Shown here: piece after piece, positions 54,645 through 63,810 of the stretch
Layout of the letters: each line of letters begins with the position of its first letter
Numbering within the stretch: the first letter of the stretch is position 1
From: Fuerstiella sp.
Lineage (GTDB): Bacteria > Planctomycetota > Planctomycetia > Planctomycetales > Planctomycetaceae
Length of the DNA: 64,000 nucleotides
Direction of reading: 5' to 3'
NCBI GenBank assembly: GCA_029245955.1
Contig: JAQWOH010000077.1
Coordinates: 1-64,000 of the forward strand
The notes under the pieces: generated by a model
Told to the model about the DNA's origin: nothing
The model's input: the letters and a program-made list of their open reading frames with translations, nothing else
The model's database searches: none
Position numbers and translations under genes: made by a program

Positions 54645-56786
54645 TCAGTCCACGAACCAGAATTCGTTCGAAATCAGCAACGCCTGCGCAAAGAGTGCCA
54701 GATTGTTGTCGTCAGCGGAAAGAAACTCCGTTGCAGCCCGCAGTTCCTCTTCGTCCGGAGCACGTTGAAAAACCCGTTGGAATACTGCCGCGACAGACTG
54801 CTCGACGTCTGTCGTCTCTGATGCCTCGATATCAGTGACCAGCACGTCAGCGTGTGCCGTGATGAAATCGCTGTTCATCAGAAACAGTTTTTGCAAAGGC
54901 GTATTTGTTTCCAGACGTCCTGCAGAGTGGGCGTTGGGATCGGGGAAATCGAACAATGACAGAATCGGGTTCAATTCAAACCGACTGACTTCGGCATAAA
55001 TTGTCCGTCGCAGTTCGGTGGGATCATCCGGCTTCATCGATGGGCCACCGGTCTGCTCCGCAAGTTGTCCCGTTACCGCCAGGACGGCGTCGCGCCAGCC
55101 TTCGACAGAAAGCCGTCGCCGCGGTACCCGCCACAGCCATATGTTGACGGGATCGATCTCGACAGATGCTGCCGTTCGGGTCGAGGATCGTTGATAGGTT
55201 GATGAAAGAACGATCTGGCGATGCAGCCATTTGATACTCCACCCGTTGTTCATGAATCCGACAGCCAGATCGTCAAGCAGTTTCGGGTGTGACGGGAGTT
55301 CTCCGAGTCGGCCGAAGTTACTGGGAGTCGCCACCAGGCCTCTGCCGAAATACTGCTGCCAGATACGGTTTACCATTACTCGAGCGGTCAATGGATTGGC
55401 GGGATCCGTAATCGCCTGAGCCAGTTCCTGGCGGCCGCTGCCGTTCGAAAACGATCGACGTGGCCCTGGATACATAACGTGCAGAAAACCGCGAGGTACA
55501 ACGTTCCCTCTGTTGTTCACGTCGCCTCGAATCATAACCGCCAGATCCTGAGGCTTCGCATCTCGTACGATGTGCAGAGATTCTTCCGGGCTTTTTGATT
55601 TTCCGGATTTGTCCTGCTCAATGTCATCGGACAATGGCCTGTTGTACATCTCTGTTCCGGCAAAGATGCCGGCCAGAGCATAATAATCTTCTGTCGTAAT
55701 CGGATCGTATTTATGGTCATGACAGCGAGCGCATGCAACCGTCAGACCCTGCAGCCCGCGACTGACGACGTCAACGCGATCTTCCCATTCGTCAGCCATG
55801 ACTTCCGGGTCGTTTCGCCGATAGTACTTTGGCCCCAGTCCGATAAACCCGAGCGCAACGATGTCATCTGTTGATCCGCCTTCGACGATATCGGCAGCGA
55901 TCTGCTGACTGAGAAATTGATCGTAGGGAAGGTCTTCGTTGAACGCATCGATGACCCAGTCGCGGTAACGATACGCATTGGGATAGAACAGTGACTTGTT
56001 GCTGCCCACAATGTGAGCCTGGTCCTCTGCATACCTTGCAACGTCCAGCCATAATCTCGTCCAGCGTTCTCCATATCGAGGCGATCCAAGCAGGCGTTCG
56101 ACCAGCATCGCATACGCATTCGGCCTGTCGTCGGCGATAAATGCCTTGGCTTCCTTTTCTGTCGGTGGCAGTCCGGTCAGGTCGAAAGAAAGTCGACGCA
56201 GCAGATTCGCCCGATCCGCTCTGCGGTTCGGGCGAATCCCTGTTTCAGCAAGCTGCTGTTGGACCAGCGTGTCGATGCGGCGCCAATACTCTATAATCGA
56301 ATCCGGAAGTTTCGCAGGCTGCGGCGGCTGAAATGCCCAGAAGGTGCGCCCCGCTTCGATATCAACGCTGTCGGCTGCCGAGTGCTTCACTGTTGTACCG
56401 GAGTTGCCGCGCGGATCAACGGCACCGTTCTTAATCCAATTTTCAAAATTCGCGATGATGTCGTCGGGCAGGCGGCGGTCCGGCGGCATATCGAAGGACT
56501 CGTGTTTCAAGGCAGACAACAACAGGCTGTCCTCCACCTTGTTAGGGACGACGGCGGGGCCGGACTCGCCACCCATTCGTGTACTGTCAGCGAAATCAAG
56601 CCGCAGTCCGCCGTGTACCTTTTCGGCTTCCGCCGAATGGCACCTATAGCAATGTTTCACCAGAACCGGCCGGATCTTCGCTTCGAAAAATTCGGCGTCT
56701 GCGCCTCTTGATGGCATAGCCATATCTGGATCGTCAGCAGCATACAGACAGCTGAAGGGAAGGAACAAAAGCAGTGGGCGAAGCAT
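54645..56786 (-). CDS. PSCyt1/DUF1549/DUF1553 secreted cytochrome-like protein
   Basis: A 713-residue exported protein (signal MLRPLLLFLPFSCLYA). Domains: PSCyt1 with the haem motif KHCYRCHSAEAEKVHGGLRL; DUF1549 with NLLRRLSFDLTGLPPTEKEA and RYGERWTRLWLDVARYAEDQ; an internal CARCHDHKYDPI; DUF1553 with VMVNRIWQQYFGRGLVATPS, DLAVGFMNNGWSIKWLHRQI and VLSSTYQRSS. It differs from the other such gene (12827-15307) by lacking Ig-like domains. It is usually paired with DUF1501 but here stands alone, converging with the TVP38 gene. Function of this group remains unproven; redox or binding in polysaccharide breakdown is the common proposal. Confidence 0.87.
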   Translation of the reverse strand: MLRPLLLFLPFSCLYAADDPDMAMPSRGADAEFFEAKIRPVLVKHCYRCHSAEAEKVHGGLRLDFADSTRMGGESGPAVVPNKVEDSLLLSALKHESFDMPPDRRLPDDIIANFENWIKNGAVDPRGNSGTTVKHSAADSVDIEAGRTFWAFQPPQPAKLPDSIIEYWRRIDTLVQQQLAETGIRPNRRADRANLLRRLSFDLTGLPPTEKEAKAFIADDRPNAYAMLVERLLGSPRYGERWTRLWLDVARYAEDQAHIVGSNKSLFYPNAYRYRDWVIDAFNEDLPYDQFLSQQIAADIVEGGSTDDIVALGFIGLGPKYYRRNDPEVMADEWEDRVDVVSRGLQGLTVACARCHDHKYDPITTEDYYALAGIFAGTEMYNRPLSDDIEQDKSGKSKSPEESLHIVRDAKPQDLAVMIRGDVNNRGNVVPRGFLHVMYPGPRRSFSNGSGRQELAQAITDPANPLTARVMVNRIWQQYFGRGLVATPSNFGRLGELPSHPKLLDDLAVGFMNNGWSIKWLHRQIVLSSTYQRSSTRTAASVEIDPVNIWLWRVPRRRLSVEGWRDAVLAVTGQLAEQTGGPSMKPDDPTELRRTIYAEVSRFELNPILSLFDFPDPNAHSAGRLETNTPLQKLFLMNSDFITAHADVLVTDIEASETTDVEQSVAAVFQRVFQRAPDEEELRAATEFLSADDNNLALFAQALLISNEFWFVD

Positions 56787-56911
56787 GGTGATGGCGGGAC
56801 CTGAAACGGTAGCAGGGGCGGAAGAGCGTCAGTTTATCGTCAAGAAACACTGGTCGCCACACGCAAATCGTGTTCGCACTCAGCGGCGATGCGGGATCTC
56901 GCTCCGGACCA

Positions 56912-58387
56912 TCATGGAACGACGTGAACCATCAATAGATCGTGATCATCACCCAGCCAGTTGGTGTGACCCACCACGATTATCTTCTGTCCGGACTTCA
57001 GGATGTGATTGTCCAGCCCCCACTGGACCACAAACTGCAGTAGTGCGTCCGCCGACTGACGAACCAGTGTGCTCTGAATGGATGTCACTCCCCAATACAG
57101 GCAAAGTCGGCGTACGATGTCCTGTCGATGCGCGACTGCCAGAATGGGAACTCGACCTCGCCGTCCGGACAGTGCCAGCGCAGTGCGTCCGGAATCGGTC
57201 GCCACTACAATCAGATCAGCCTTCAGCTTATCTGCGACGACAGTGGCGCCCAGTGAAACTGCTTCCGTAACAGGGTTGGCACGGCGTGATTCGTGAGTAT
57301 GCGGATCTTCGACACCTCGACCGATCACAAGAGGAGCGACGTCGTGAACGATTTTCTGCATCATACGAACACAGTCTGCCGGGTGCTCGCCGATGGCCGT
57401 TTCTCCTGAAAGCATGACGGCGTCGGTTCCGTCGATCACTGCGTTCGCCACGTCACTGACTTCCGCACGAGTCGGCAGGTCGTTGATGGTCATGCTGTCG
57501 AGCATCTGAGTGGCCGTAATCACAGGGATCCGTTCCTGATTGCAGCGACGAATGATTTCCTTTTGCATGATTGGAACGCGACTGATTTCCGCTTCCACGC
57601 CCAGGTCTCCGCGAGCGACCATGACGGCGTCGGTTGCTTCAAGAATGCGTTCCAGGTCAGCGATTGCCTCCGTCTTTTCGATCTTTGCCACCACAATCGG
57701 TTGCGAATCCGATCCATGCTGACGAATCATGCTTTTCAGCTGTATGATGTCGTCGGCACTTCGGACAAAACTCAGGCCAATGAAATCAAGCTGGTGTTCA
57801 AGTGCCCATGCCAGATCCACTTCGTCCTTCGGTGTGATGCAGGAAGTACTTAAAACGACTCCGGGCAGGTTGACTCCCTGCTTGCTGCGCACCACGCCGG
57901 GTTCTGTCACGACGCATGTTACAGACAGGTCATCATCAGCCTTGCCCGTTACCATCAGACCGACGGTGCCATCAGCCAGCAGGATGCGGTCACCTGTGTC
58001 GACGTCGCTGATCAGGTTTTCGTAGGTACACGTCAGATCTTGCGGGCTGTCGGCTTCACGGCCGCGAATAAAGCGAACTGTGTCACGCTCGCCACACCTC
58101 AGCTCGCCACCGGGAATTTGGCCAAGCCGAATTTTCGGGCCGGAAAGATCGCCCAGTACGCCGACGGGGATCTTCAGGTCGGCTGAAATGGCCCGAATTT
58201 TATGAAGTACTTCTTCCAGCCATTCGTGACTGCCGTGAGCGAAGTTCAGGCGAAAAACATCCACGCCCTCAAGGATCAACTGCCGGATCGTCTGTGCGTC
58301 TTCACAGGCCGGTCCCATGGTAGCGATAATTCGTGTCTTTACCAGGCGGTGATGAAACGATGCAGGTGCAGCTGGCGTGGACATCAT
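56912..58387 (-). CDS. pyk: Pyruvate kinase
   Basis: A 491-residue enzyme converting phosphoenolpyruvate and ADP to pyruvate and ATP. The barrel is intact: TRIIATMGPACEDAQTIRQL, VDVFRLNFAHGSHEWLEE, GVLGDLSGPKIRLGQI, VVAKIEKTEAIADLERIL with the catalytic lysine, DAVMVARGDLGVEAEISRV, IPVITATQMLDSMTIND and DGTDAVMLSGETAIGEHPAD. The C-terminal domain (about 370-491) is of normal length. The start at 58387 gives MMSTP; the second ATG is equally possible. It stands alone between the DUF1549/1553 gene and the PspA-like gene. Confidence 0.93.
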   Translation of the reverse strand: MMSTPAAPASFHHRLVKTRIIATMGPACEDAQTIRQLILEGVDVFRLNFAHGSHEWLEEVLHKIRAISADLKIPVGVLGDLSGPKIRLGQIPGGELRCGERDTVRFIRGREADSPQDLTCTYENLISDVDTGDRILLADGTVGLMVTGKADDDLSVTCVVTEPGVVRSKQGVNLPGVVLSTSCITPKDEVDLAWALEHQLDFIGLSFVRSADDIIQLKSMIRQHGSDSQPIVVAKIEKTEAIADLERILEATDAVMVARGDLGVEAEISRVPIMQKEIIRRCNQERIPVITATQMLDSMTINDLPTRAEVSDVANAVIDGTDAVMLSGETAIGEHPADCVRMMQKIVHDVAPLVIGRGVEDPHTHESRRANPVTEAVSLGATVVADKLKADLIVVATDSGRTALALSGRRGRVPILAVAHRQDIVRRLCLYWGVTSIQSTLVRQSADALLQFVVQWGLDNHILKSGQKIIVVGHTNWLGDDHDLLMVHVVP

Positions 58388-58609
58388 CAGTTTCTGTGTA
58401 TCTAACGAAAGGGAGCGTACCGGCCGGTATATTTAGTCAACTGCGCGTGCCGTCAGCAAGTTGTCACGGGACAGACGTTTTGCCGGCGCGCGTTCTGATT
58501 GTTGGCACAATTTGCCGCTGTTCTACCTCGCCGCTGTCCTGCCCTGACTGCACGGAAATGAAGAGGAGCCGAACAGATCTGAGCACTTTACGCATCAGTA
58601 TCTGCGATC

Positions 58610-59155
58610 TCAGCTGCCAAGCTGCTTACGCAGCGCTTCCAGTTCTGCTTCCACTTCCGTGTTTTTTTCCTGCTGAGACTGTGTGATTGCGTGAGCCGCG
58701 GTTTCGGATTCCAGCAGAACTGTCGGAGTCTCTCCCGTCAATTCGGTCATTCGACGTATTGCTTCAGCATGTCGAGCCTCCAGTGCCTTCTGGATGCGCA
58801 ACATATTCTGCCATGTTGTATTGGCGGCCTCCAGTTCCGGAGTCAGGCCTTCAATCAGGTCTTCGATTTCGACCTTTCGCGTCAGCGCTTCGCGAGCCGT
58901 CGTTTCGTCGCCTTCGGATAACGCTGTTTTCGCCTTTGCCAGCCAGTCGTTCAACTGTGTCGAATGACTCGTGATTTCTTTCTGCAGGCGGTCACGGTTC
59001 GAACCCGATGTTCGTGCAACCCGACGAGCACAGGTAAGGCCTTCCGCCATTTCCTCTACGACTTCCCGCAATGTTGCAGCCGGATCGTCAGAAGACTCCA
59101 GAATCTCAGTCAGACTGCAGGTCACGATATCGGTCAGGCGGCTGAAGTGAGGCAT
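58610..59155 (-). CDS. PspA/IM30-like coiled-coil protein
   Basis: A 181-residue protein, almost wholly alpha-helical. It opens with MPHFSRLTDIVTCSLTEILE, matching the N-terminal amphipathic helix and first coiled coil of PspA/IM30 proteins, and SSDDPAATLREVVEEMAEGL continues the pattern. PspA-like proteins bind damaged membranes as ESCRT-III-like oligomers. This one is shorter than E. coli PspA (222). It lies 141 bases downstream of the ECF sigma factor, so it may be under its control (inference). Confidence 0.7.
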   Translation of the reverse strand: MPHFSRLTDIVTCSLTEILESSDDPAATLREVVEEMAEGLTCARRVARTSGSNRDRLQKEITSHSTQLNDWLAKAKTALSEGDETTAREALTRKVEIEDLIEGLTPELEAANTTWQNMLRIQKALEARHAEAIRRMTELTGETPTVLLESETAAHAITQSQQEKNTEVEAELEALRKQLGS

Positions 59156-59296
59156 GTTCAGTTTCTCTTACGCAGCATTGAACAGGATGTCCTGTCCCGT
59201 GTCAGGTGAATGTCAAAGCGTTCTTGTGCGAAGCATTTTGTGGTTAATGTACCCCGATTCCTGATTGGGGCAGAACGGATGATTCGGATCCACGGA

Positions 59297-59914
59297 TCAA
59301 TTCATTTCGGAAACAGTTTCTTCCGCGAAACCTCGACAGGTCAGATGATAACGAAGTTTTTCCTTGGCCAGTCGCAATCTGCTCTTTGCCGTTGGCAGCG
59401 TCGTGTTCATCGCGTCAGCGACTTCCGACAGGGTGAGTGCATCAAAATGGTGGAGCAGAAATGTCTGGCGCTGTTCTTCCGGCAGGTCGTCAAGCAATTC
59501 ATGTACGACCGCGACCGCTTCCTGCTGTGAAACTTTTGCCTCGGCTGATACGTCGTCCCCGGACATCAGGTTCAACAGGTCAACCGCCTCGCCGTCAGCC
59601 GGGGCAGTTACTGTCACTCGTCGGATCAGGGCGTCGTGGGATGTGCGTCGAACACTGTCAATCAGAAGATTTCTGGCGACGCGAAACAGCCAACCCTTAA
59701 ATCGGCCCGTCGGGACGTAATTCCAGGCCTTGCGATACAGTCGAAGCAGTGTTTCCTGCACCAGATCTTCAGATCGCTGTGCATCGCGCGTATTGCGAAA
59801 AAAGAATCGGTACAGCGGCCCTTCCCATGTGTCAACGATGTCGTCGAACGCACTCGGGTCGCCTTCCTGAAGGCGAATCATCCGCTGGTCATCGTCGTTA
59901 TACTGTTTGGACAT
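59297..59914 (-). CDS. ECF-type RNA polymerase sigma factor
   Basis: A 205-residue sigma factor of the extracytoplasmic-function group. Region 2 includes PLYRFFFRNTRDAQRSEDLV, QETLLRLYRKAWNYV and GRFKGWLFRVARNLLIDSVR. Region 4 includes DLPEEQRQTFLLHHFDALTL and SEVADAMNTTLPTAKSRLRL. Regions 1.1 and 3 are absent, as usual. The GTG one codon before the ATG is an alternative start. No anti-sigma factor is adjacent. It precedes the PspA-like gene and the two may be one transcript. Confidence 0.88.
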   Translation of the reverse strand: MSKQYNDDDQRMIRLQEGDPSAFDDIVDTWEGPLYRFFFRNTRDAQRSEDLVQETLLRLYRKAWNYVPTGRFKGWLFRVARNLLIDSVRRTSHDALIRRVTVTAPADGEAVDLLNLMSGDDVSAEAKVSQQEAVAVVHELLDDLPEEQRQTFLLHHFDALTLSEVADAMNTTLPTAKSRLRLAKEKLRYHLTCRGFAEETVSEMN

Positions 59915-59917
59915 CAC

Positions 59918-60647
59918 GAATGTTCAGGACTGGGGAAGGACAACGCCCTTGAGCTGTCCGGCAGAAACCGCCCCCCGTCCTGCGCAACTCTGTGACGGAC
60001 AACGGAAACGGGATGAATGCCGAGAAGTCACAATCGGCATCGGCGGCGGACTGTTCCGAGCGACCATAACCTGTTGCATAAGCTATCGTGGATTGCTTTC
60101 TGGTTAAAGCTAAAGGTGCCCGCAGGCATTCCCTGAATGATTTCTGAGCCGTCTAATGTTATCTGGTGTCGTCAGATTGATGTCGGCAAAGCTATACACA
60201 ACACACGCTGGTTTAATAATCAAGTTGATGAGCGGGGTTGAGTTCAGTCCTCAAACGAAGCGAATTCGGTGCCGTAACAGGTGATACTTTTGCATCACAA
60301 CGTTTTACGCTGACTGGTGGCCGCGGAAGACTTCTTTCCCGCTACGAGAGCGGTTTGCCGACGAGCCCCGCGACTATACCGGTTTGAAAACTGCTCCAGG
60401 TATGGGAACTTGTTCACGCAATCCTGATTGGTGACTGGGGTGAGGAGGTGTTTCAGAGGAATTTCGCAGTCTTGCCATGGTTTTGCATAAGGGTGAATAT
60501 TATTTTTGTGGGCGCAATTTGTTATTGTTTAGCTGGTCCGTTTTCGAATCTGCTGGTAGTTTGTGCGGCGGATTGTCTGGCGAAGGCGCAGATGACGTCA
60601 ACAGTTGTCAGTCTTGATAGTGCAACCATTATGACAGGAATGTTGTT
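59918..60647. other. Divergent gap between ECF sigma factor and response regulator
   Basis: About 730 bases without a supported gene. It carries the second copy of the 15-mer (60301-60315) and an AT-rich stretch at 60490-60535 before the regulator gene that may be its promoter region. Otherwise nothing is recognised. Confidence 0.4.
60301..60315. repeat. 15-mer shared with 3343-3357 (copy 2)
   Basis: CGTTTTACGCTGACT, preceded by ACAA and followed by GGTGGCCGCGG; see copy 1. Both copies lie in long non-coding gaps. Confidence 0.35.
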
Positions 60648-61298
60648 GTGGCGGAATTGGAAGCATCTCCGGCCGTACGTTTGGTCTATGTCGTTGACGA
60701 CGAGGTTCAGATCCTGGAAGTCATTGAATTGCAGTTGAACGCGGCTGGCTACACGGTCATCACTTACGCCAATTCCTCAGAGTTTCTTGAGAAAATTCAC
60801 GAGCTGCCTCCGGGCGTCGTAATCTCAGATCAGCGCATGCCCGGCGTTAGCGGTTTGAAGGTTCAGGAACAGCTGAGAAAGTTCTCCGGCAAATTTCAGC
60901 TGATTCTGTTGTCAGGGTACCCCGAAACTCGGGTTTCCGTTGAAGCCATGCGACAGGGGGCTGTCACTGTTCTGGATAAGCCGTACAATCAAGAGCAGCT
61001 ATTGGCGTCACTGGATGATGCTTTCGTCGCACTTGCCCGGGCGGTAATCGATGACGAGGAACTGCCTGCTGTTCTGCCTGACGGAACACTGTATCTGAAT
61101 CGGTTGTCAGGTCGCGAACGCCAGGTTATTGATCTTGTCTACAAAGGGGAGACCAACAAGTCGATCGGCATTCAGCTGGGGATCAGCATTAAGACTGTTG
61201 AAAAGCATCGCGGCAAGGCCATGAAGAAAATGGCTGTAAACAGTCTCGCGGGACTGATTCGGTTAATGGACCGTGAGCTTGGTGCGGTATCCCGATAG
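60648..61298 (+). CDS. FixJ/LuxR-type response regulator
   Basis: A 216-residue two-domain regulator. The receiver domain (about 10-130) has VYVVDDEVQILEVIELQLNA with the acidic pocket, VVISDQRMPGVSGLKVQE with the phospho-acceptor aspartate, LILLSGYPETRVSVEAM and TVLDKPYNQEQLL with the conserved lysine. The LuxR-type DNA-binding domain (about 145-210) has LSGRERQVIDLVYKGETNKS and IGIQLGISIKTVEKHRGKAM. The start is GTG 60648 with AGGAA eight bases upstream. No sensor kinase is adjacent. The stop lies three bases from the end of the convergent S41 protease gene. Confidence 0.88.
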   Translation: MAELEASPAVRLVYVVDDEVQILEVIELQLNAAGYTVITYANSSEFLEKIHELPPGVVISDQRMPGVSGLKVQEQLRKFSGKFQLILLSGYPETRVSVEAMRQGAVTVLDKPYNQEQLLASLDDAFVALARAVIDDEELPAVLPDGTLYLNRLSGRERQVIDLVYKGETNKSIGIQLGISIKTVEKHRGKAMKKMAVNSLAGLIRLMDRELGAVSR

Positions 61299-61301
61299 CG
61301 T

Positions 61302-62639
61302 CTACTCCGTTTCTTCCGGCTTCTTCAGCTGGCTGGCAAGGTAATCAACAGCGGCCACCAACTGAGTATCGCTGAAGACTTCCTCTGCTTCGCCGCTGTT
61401 ATCTGTGGCGACATCTGCTGCAGGCCGAAGCACATCTCTTTTTCTTCGATAGCGTTGCCATTCCGTCTGTTGTTGACGGTTGTACTTGATCAGGTAGCCC
61501 TCGTTCGGAGTCACTCCCCATTCGTCGTCAGCGTTCATATCCGGGAAACGATGGATATTGACGCCACTGGGTCTGTGATAACTGGCAGTGGTGAGCTTCA
61601 GAGCGCTCTCGCCTTCCTCCATGCGGATGATGTTCTGCACGCTGCCTTTGCCCCAGGTTCGCTCACCGATAATTACGGCCCGCTTGTTGTCCTGCAGACA
61701 GGCACTCAGTACTTCGCTGGCTGACGCGCTGAATCCGTTGACGAGTACAGCCATCGGGATCTTCTCATACGTGTCACGCTTTTTTGCATCCCAGGACCGC
61801 TCAGCAACGTTACGACCACGAACACTGACAATATTGCCGTCATCAAGGAACATATCGGCAATTTCAATTGCAGCTTCCAGTAACCCTCCTGGGTTGTACC
61901 GCAGGTCTATCACCAGACCCTGTACGTCTCGTTCGAAGACATTATCCAGGGCCGCTTTCACTTCCTCAGCCGTATATCGGCTAAAGTGAGAAAGACGAAT
62001 GTAGCCGATTTTTTTTTCGTCGTCGTACATGAAGTCCCACTCATCCTTGTCGCTGTAACGGTCACCAAGGACGGTTGGTGCTTTGATCACCTGCCGAACG
62101 AGTCGTATTTCCTTCGGCTCCGAATCTTCGCCCGGGTGCACGACCTTGATTACGACGGGCCGGCCGACCGGTCCCTGTAGTTTCTTGACCGCGTCTGACA
62201 GAGATAGGTTTTCCGTTGATTCGCCTTCCACTTCCACAATGAGATCGCCTGCTCGCACACCTGCTCGGTACGCCGGGGTTCCGGGCAGCGGACTGACAAC
62301 AATCAGTCGTCCCGGGCCTGGAGAGTTGACGGTAATTCCGATTCCGCCAAACTCCTGTTCCACAATCTGAGTGAATCGACGCACATCCGGAGGTGGAATA
62401 AAGCTTGAGTACTGATCCAGATGACGTAGCATCCCCTGAATGGCAGCTTCCATCAGCTCTCGTCGGTCCACGTCCCGTACATAGTTCGAGTCTATCTGCT
62501 GGAATGTTTCCGCGAACAGCTCAAGGAGCTCATAACGTTCACGTTCGTTGCCACCTTCGTCCTCGGCGACGGAGGATGCGAAAGTGACCAGGCAGTTGGC
62601 AGCCAGGCAGCACACAAGACACAGTGAAGTCAATCTCAT
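61302..62639 (-). CDS. S41 family C-terminal processing protease (CtpA-like)
   Basis: A 445-residue exported serine protease. The start at ATG 62639, with GGAG six bases upstream, gives a signal peptide (MRLTSLCLVCCLAANCLVTF). A frame open to 62738 adds non-coding-looking residues. Then follow a helical cap (FAETFQQIDSNYVRDVDRRE), a PDZ domain (GGIGITVNSPGPGRLIVVSP) and the S41 core: KIGYIRLSHFSRYTAEEVKA, LVIDLRYNPGGLLEAAIEIA, VLVNGFSASASEVLSACLQD with the catalytic serine, and GERTWGKGSVQNIIRMEEGE with the catalytic lysine. CtpA-type proteases trim or clear envelope proteins. It converges with the regulator gene. Confidence 0.88.
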   Translation of the reverse strand: MRLTSLCLVCCLAANCLVTFASSVAEDEGGNERERYELLELFAETFQQIDSNYVRDVDRRELMEAAIQGMLRHLDQYSSFIPPPDVRRFTQIVEQEFGGIGITVNSPGPGRLIVVSPLPGTPAYRAGVRAGDLIVEVEGESTENLSLSDAVKKLQGPVGRPVVIKVVHPGEDSEPKEIRLVRQVIKAPTVLGDRYSDKDEWDFMYDDEKKIGYIRLSHFSRYTAEEVKAALDNVFERDVQGLVIDLRYNPGGLLEAAIEIADMFLDDGNIVSVRGRNVAERSWDAKKRDTYEKIPMAVLVNGFSASASEVLSACLQDNKRAVIIGERTWGKGSVQNIIRMEEGESALKLTTASYHRPSGVNIHRFPDMNADDEWGVTPNEGYLIKYNRQQQTEWQRYRRKRDVLRPAADVATDNSGEAEEVFSDTQLVAAVDYLASQLKKPEETE

Positions 62640-62783
62640 AACAAACTCCGGAAATAATGCTGATGCGTATACCAGATACGATATCGGAAAACAGTCGTCT
62701 CGGTCGAGGGCTGCTGAACCACCTTCTTTCAGAATCATGCGGTGAGGTCCCTGTTGACCGTCACCCGGCAGGAAACAATCAGA

Positions 62784-63710
62784 ATGGATGAGTCACAGGC
62801 ATGGATAAACGGTCGCGAGACACCGTTTTCGCAGCTCGCGCTGCCGGTCTGGGATCTTGGAGTCGTTGCCGGCGCCAGTGTCACGGAGATGGCCCGGACA
62901 TTTTGCCATGAGCCGTTTCAACTGTCGTTGCACCTGCAGCGTCTGGAGGCATCATGCGTCGAACTCGGATTCGAGATGCCTTTTCGCATCCCTGATCTTG
63001 CAGATGTCGCAGAACGCCTGGTTCTGAAGAATATCGGATTGATCGACGAGAACGACGACCTTGGAATCGTCGCATTTGTCACCGCCGGAGCGAATCCGAC
63101 CTATCTGGGCACTGAGAATCTGCCTGGGGGGACGACCGTCGTGCATACATATCGACTTCCCCTTGAACTCTGGCGTTCCGCCGCTGAAGACGGAGTCCGC
63201 CTGACGATACCAAAACGGAAACAGATTCCGGAATTCAGTCTGCCCGTGAACCATAAGACAAGAAACCGGTTGCACTGGTGGCTGGCTGACAGAGAAGCTG
63301 ACGCTGAGGAATCCGGCAGTCGAGCACTGCTGCTTGACTCAGACGGTTTGATCACGGAGACAAGTACTGCTTGTTTTTTTGCCGTAATCGAAGGAGCACT
63401 GGTGACGCCGCACAGTCAGGTTCTGGACAGCCTGAGTCGTCGGATGGTCCGGAATGCTGCTGCAGAGTGTGGACTGAAATTCGAACAACGTGGCATCCCT
63501 GCTGAAGAAGTACCCATGATGGAAGAAGCATTTCTGTCCTCAACCCCATCGGGACTTCTCCGCGTCCGCTCTATTGACCGACGTGTCATTGGCAGTGTAG
63601 GCAGCCGAACGGTGATGCCGGAGCTTCTGGCATACTGGGAAAAAGTAACCGGATTGAATCCTCTGCATCAGATCCTGACGCGTGAGACCCCGCCAGCTGA
63701 TGCGGGCTGA
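62784..63710 (+). CDS. Class IV PLP-dependent aminotransferase
   Basis: A 308-residue fold-type IV enzyme (branched-chain aminotransferase/aminodeoxychorismate lyase group). It has SQAWINGRETPFSQLALPVW with the N-terminal strand, LPVNHKTRNRLHWWLADREA with the likely PLP lysine, ALLLDSDGLITETSTACFFA with the conserved Thr/Glu segment, and LVTPHSQVLDSLSRRMVRNA. Reaction not fixed from sequence: a branched-chain, D-amino-acid or aminodeoxychorismate enzyme is possible. The start ATG 62784 was preferred over in-frame upstream codons because GGAA stands at nine bases. It diverges from the S41 gene. Confidence 0.82.
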   Translation: MDESQAWINGRETPFSQLALPVWDLGVVAGASVTEMARTFCHEPFQLSLHLQRLEASCVELGFEMPFRIPDLADVAERLVLKNIGLIDENDDLGIVAFVTAGANPTYLGTENLPGGTTVVHTYRLPLELWRSAAEDGVRLTIPKRKQIPEFSLPVNHKTRNRLHWWLADREADAEESGSRALLLDSDGLITETSTACFFAVIEGALVTPHSQVLDSLSRRMVRNAAAECGLKFEQRGIPAEEVPMMEEAFLSSTPSGLLRVRSIDRRVIGSVGSRTVMPELLAYWEKVTGLNPLHQILTRETPPADAG

Positions 63711-63810
63711 CGGCTGATTTCAGTGGCCCGCTTCGTTTGACCGCGAACAGGTCTCATCGCTGAGATCACCGGGTGTTTTCATCTGCATGCATTATTACGG
63801 CACCTGACGT

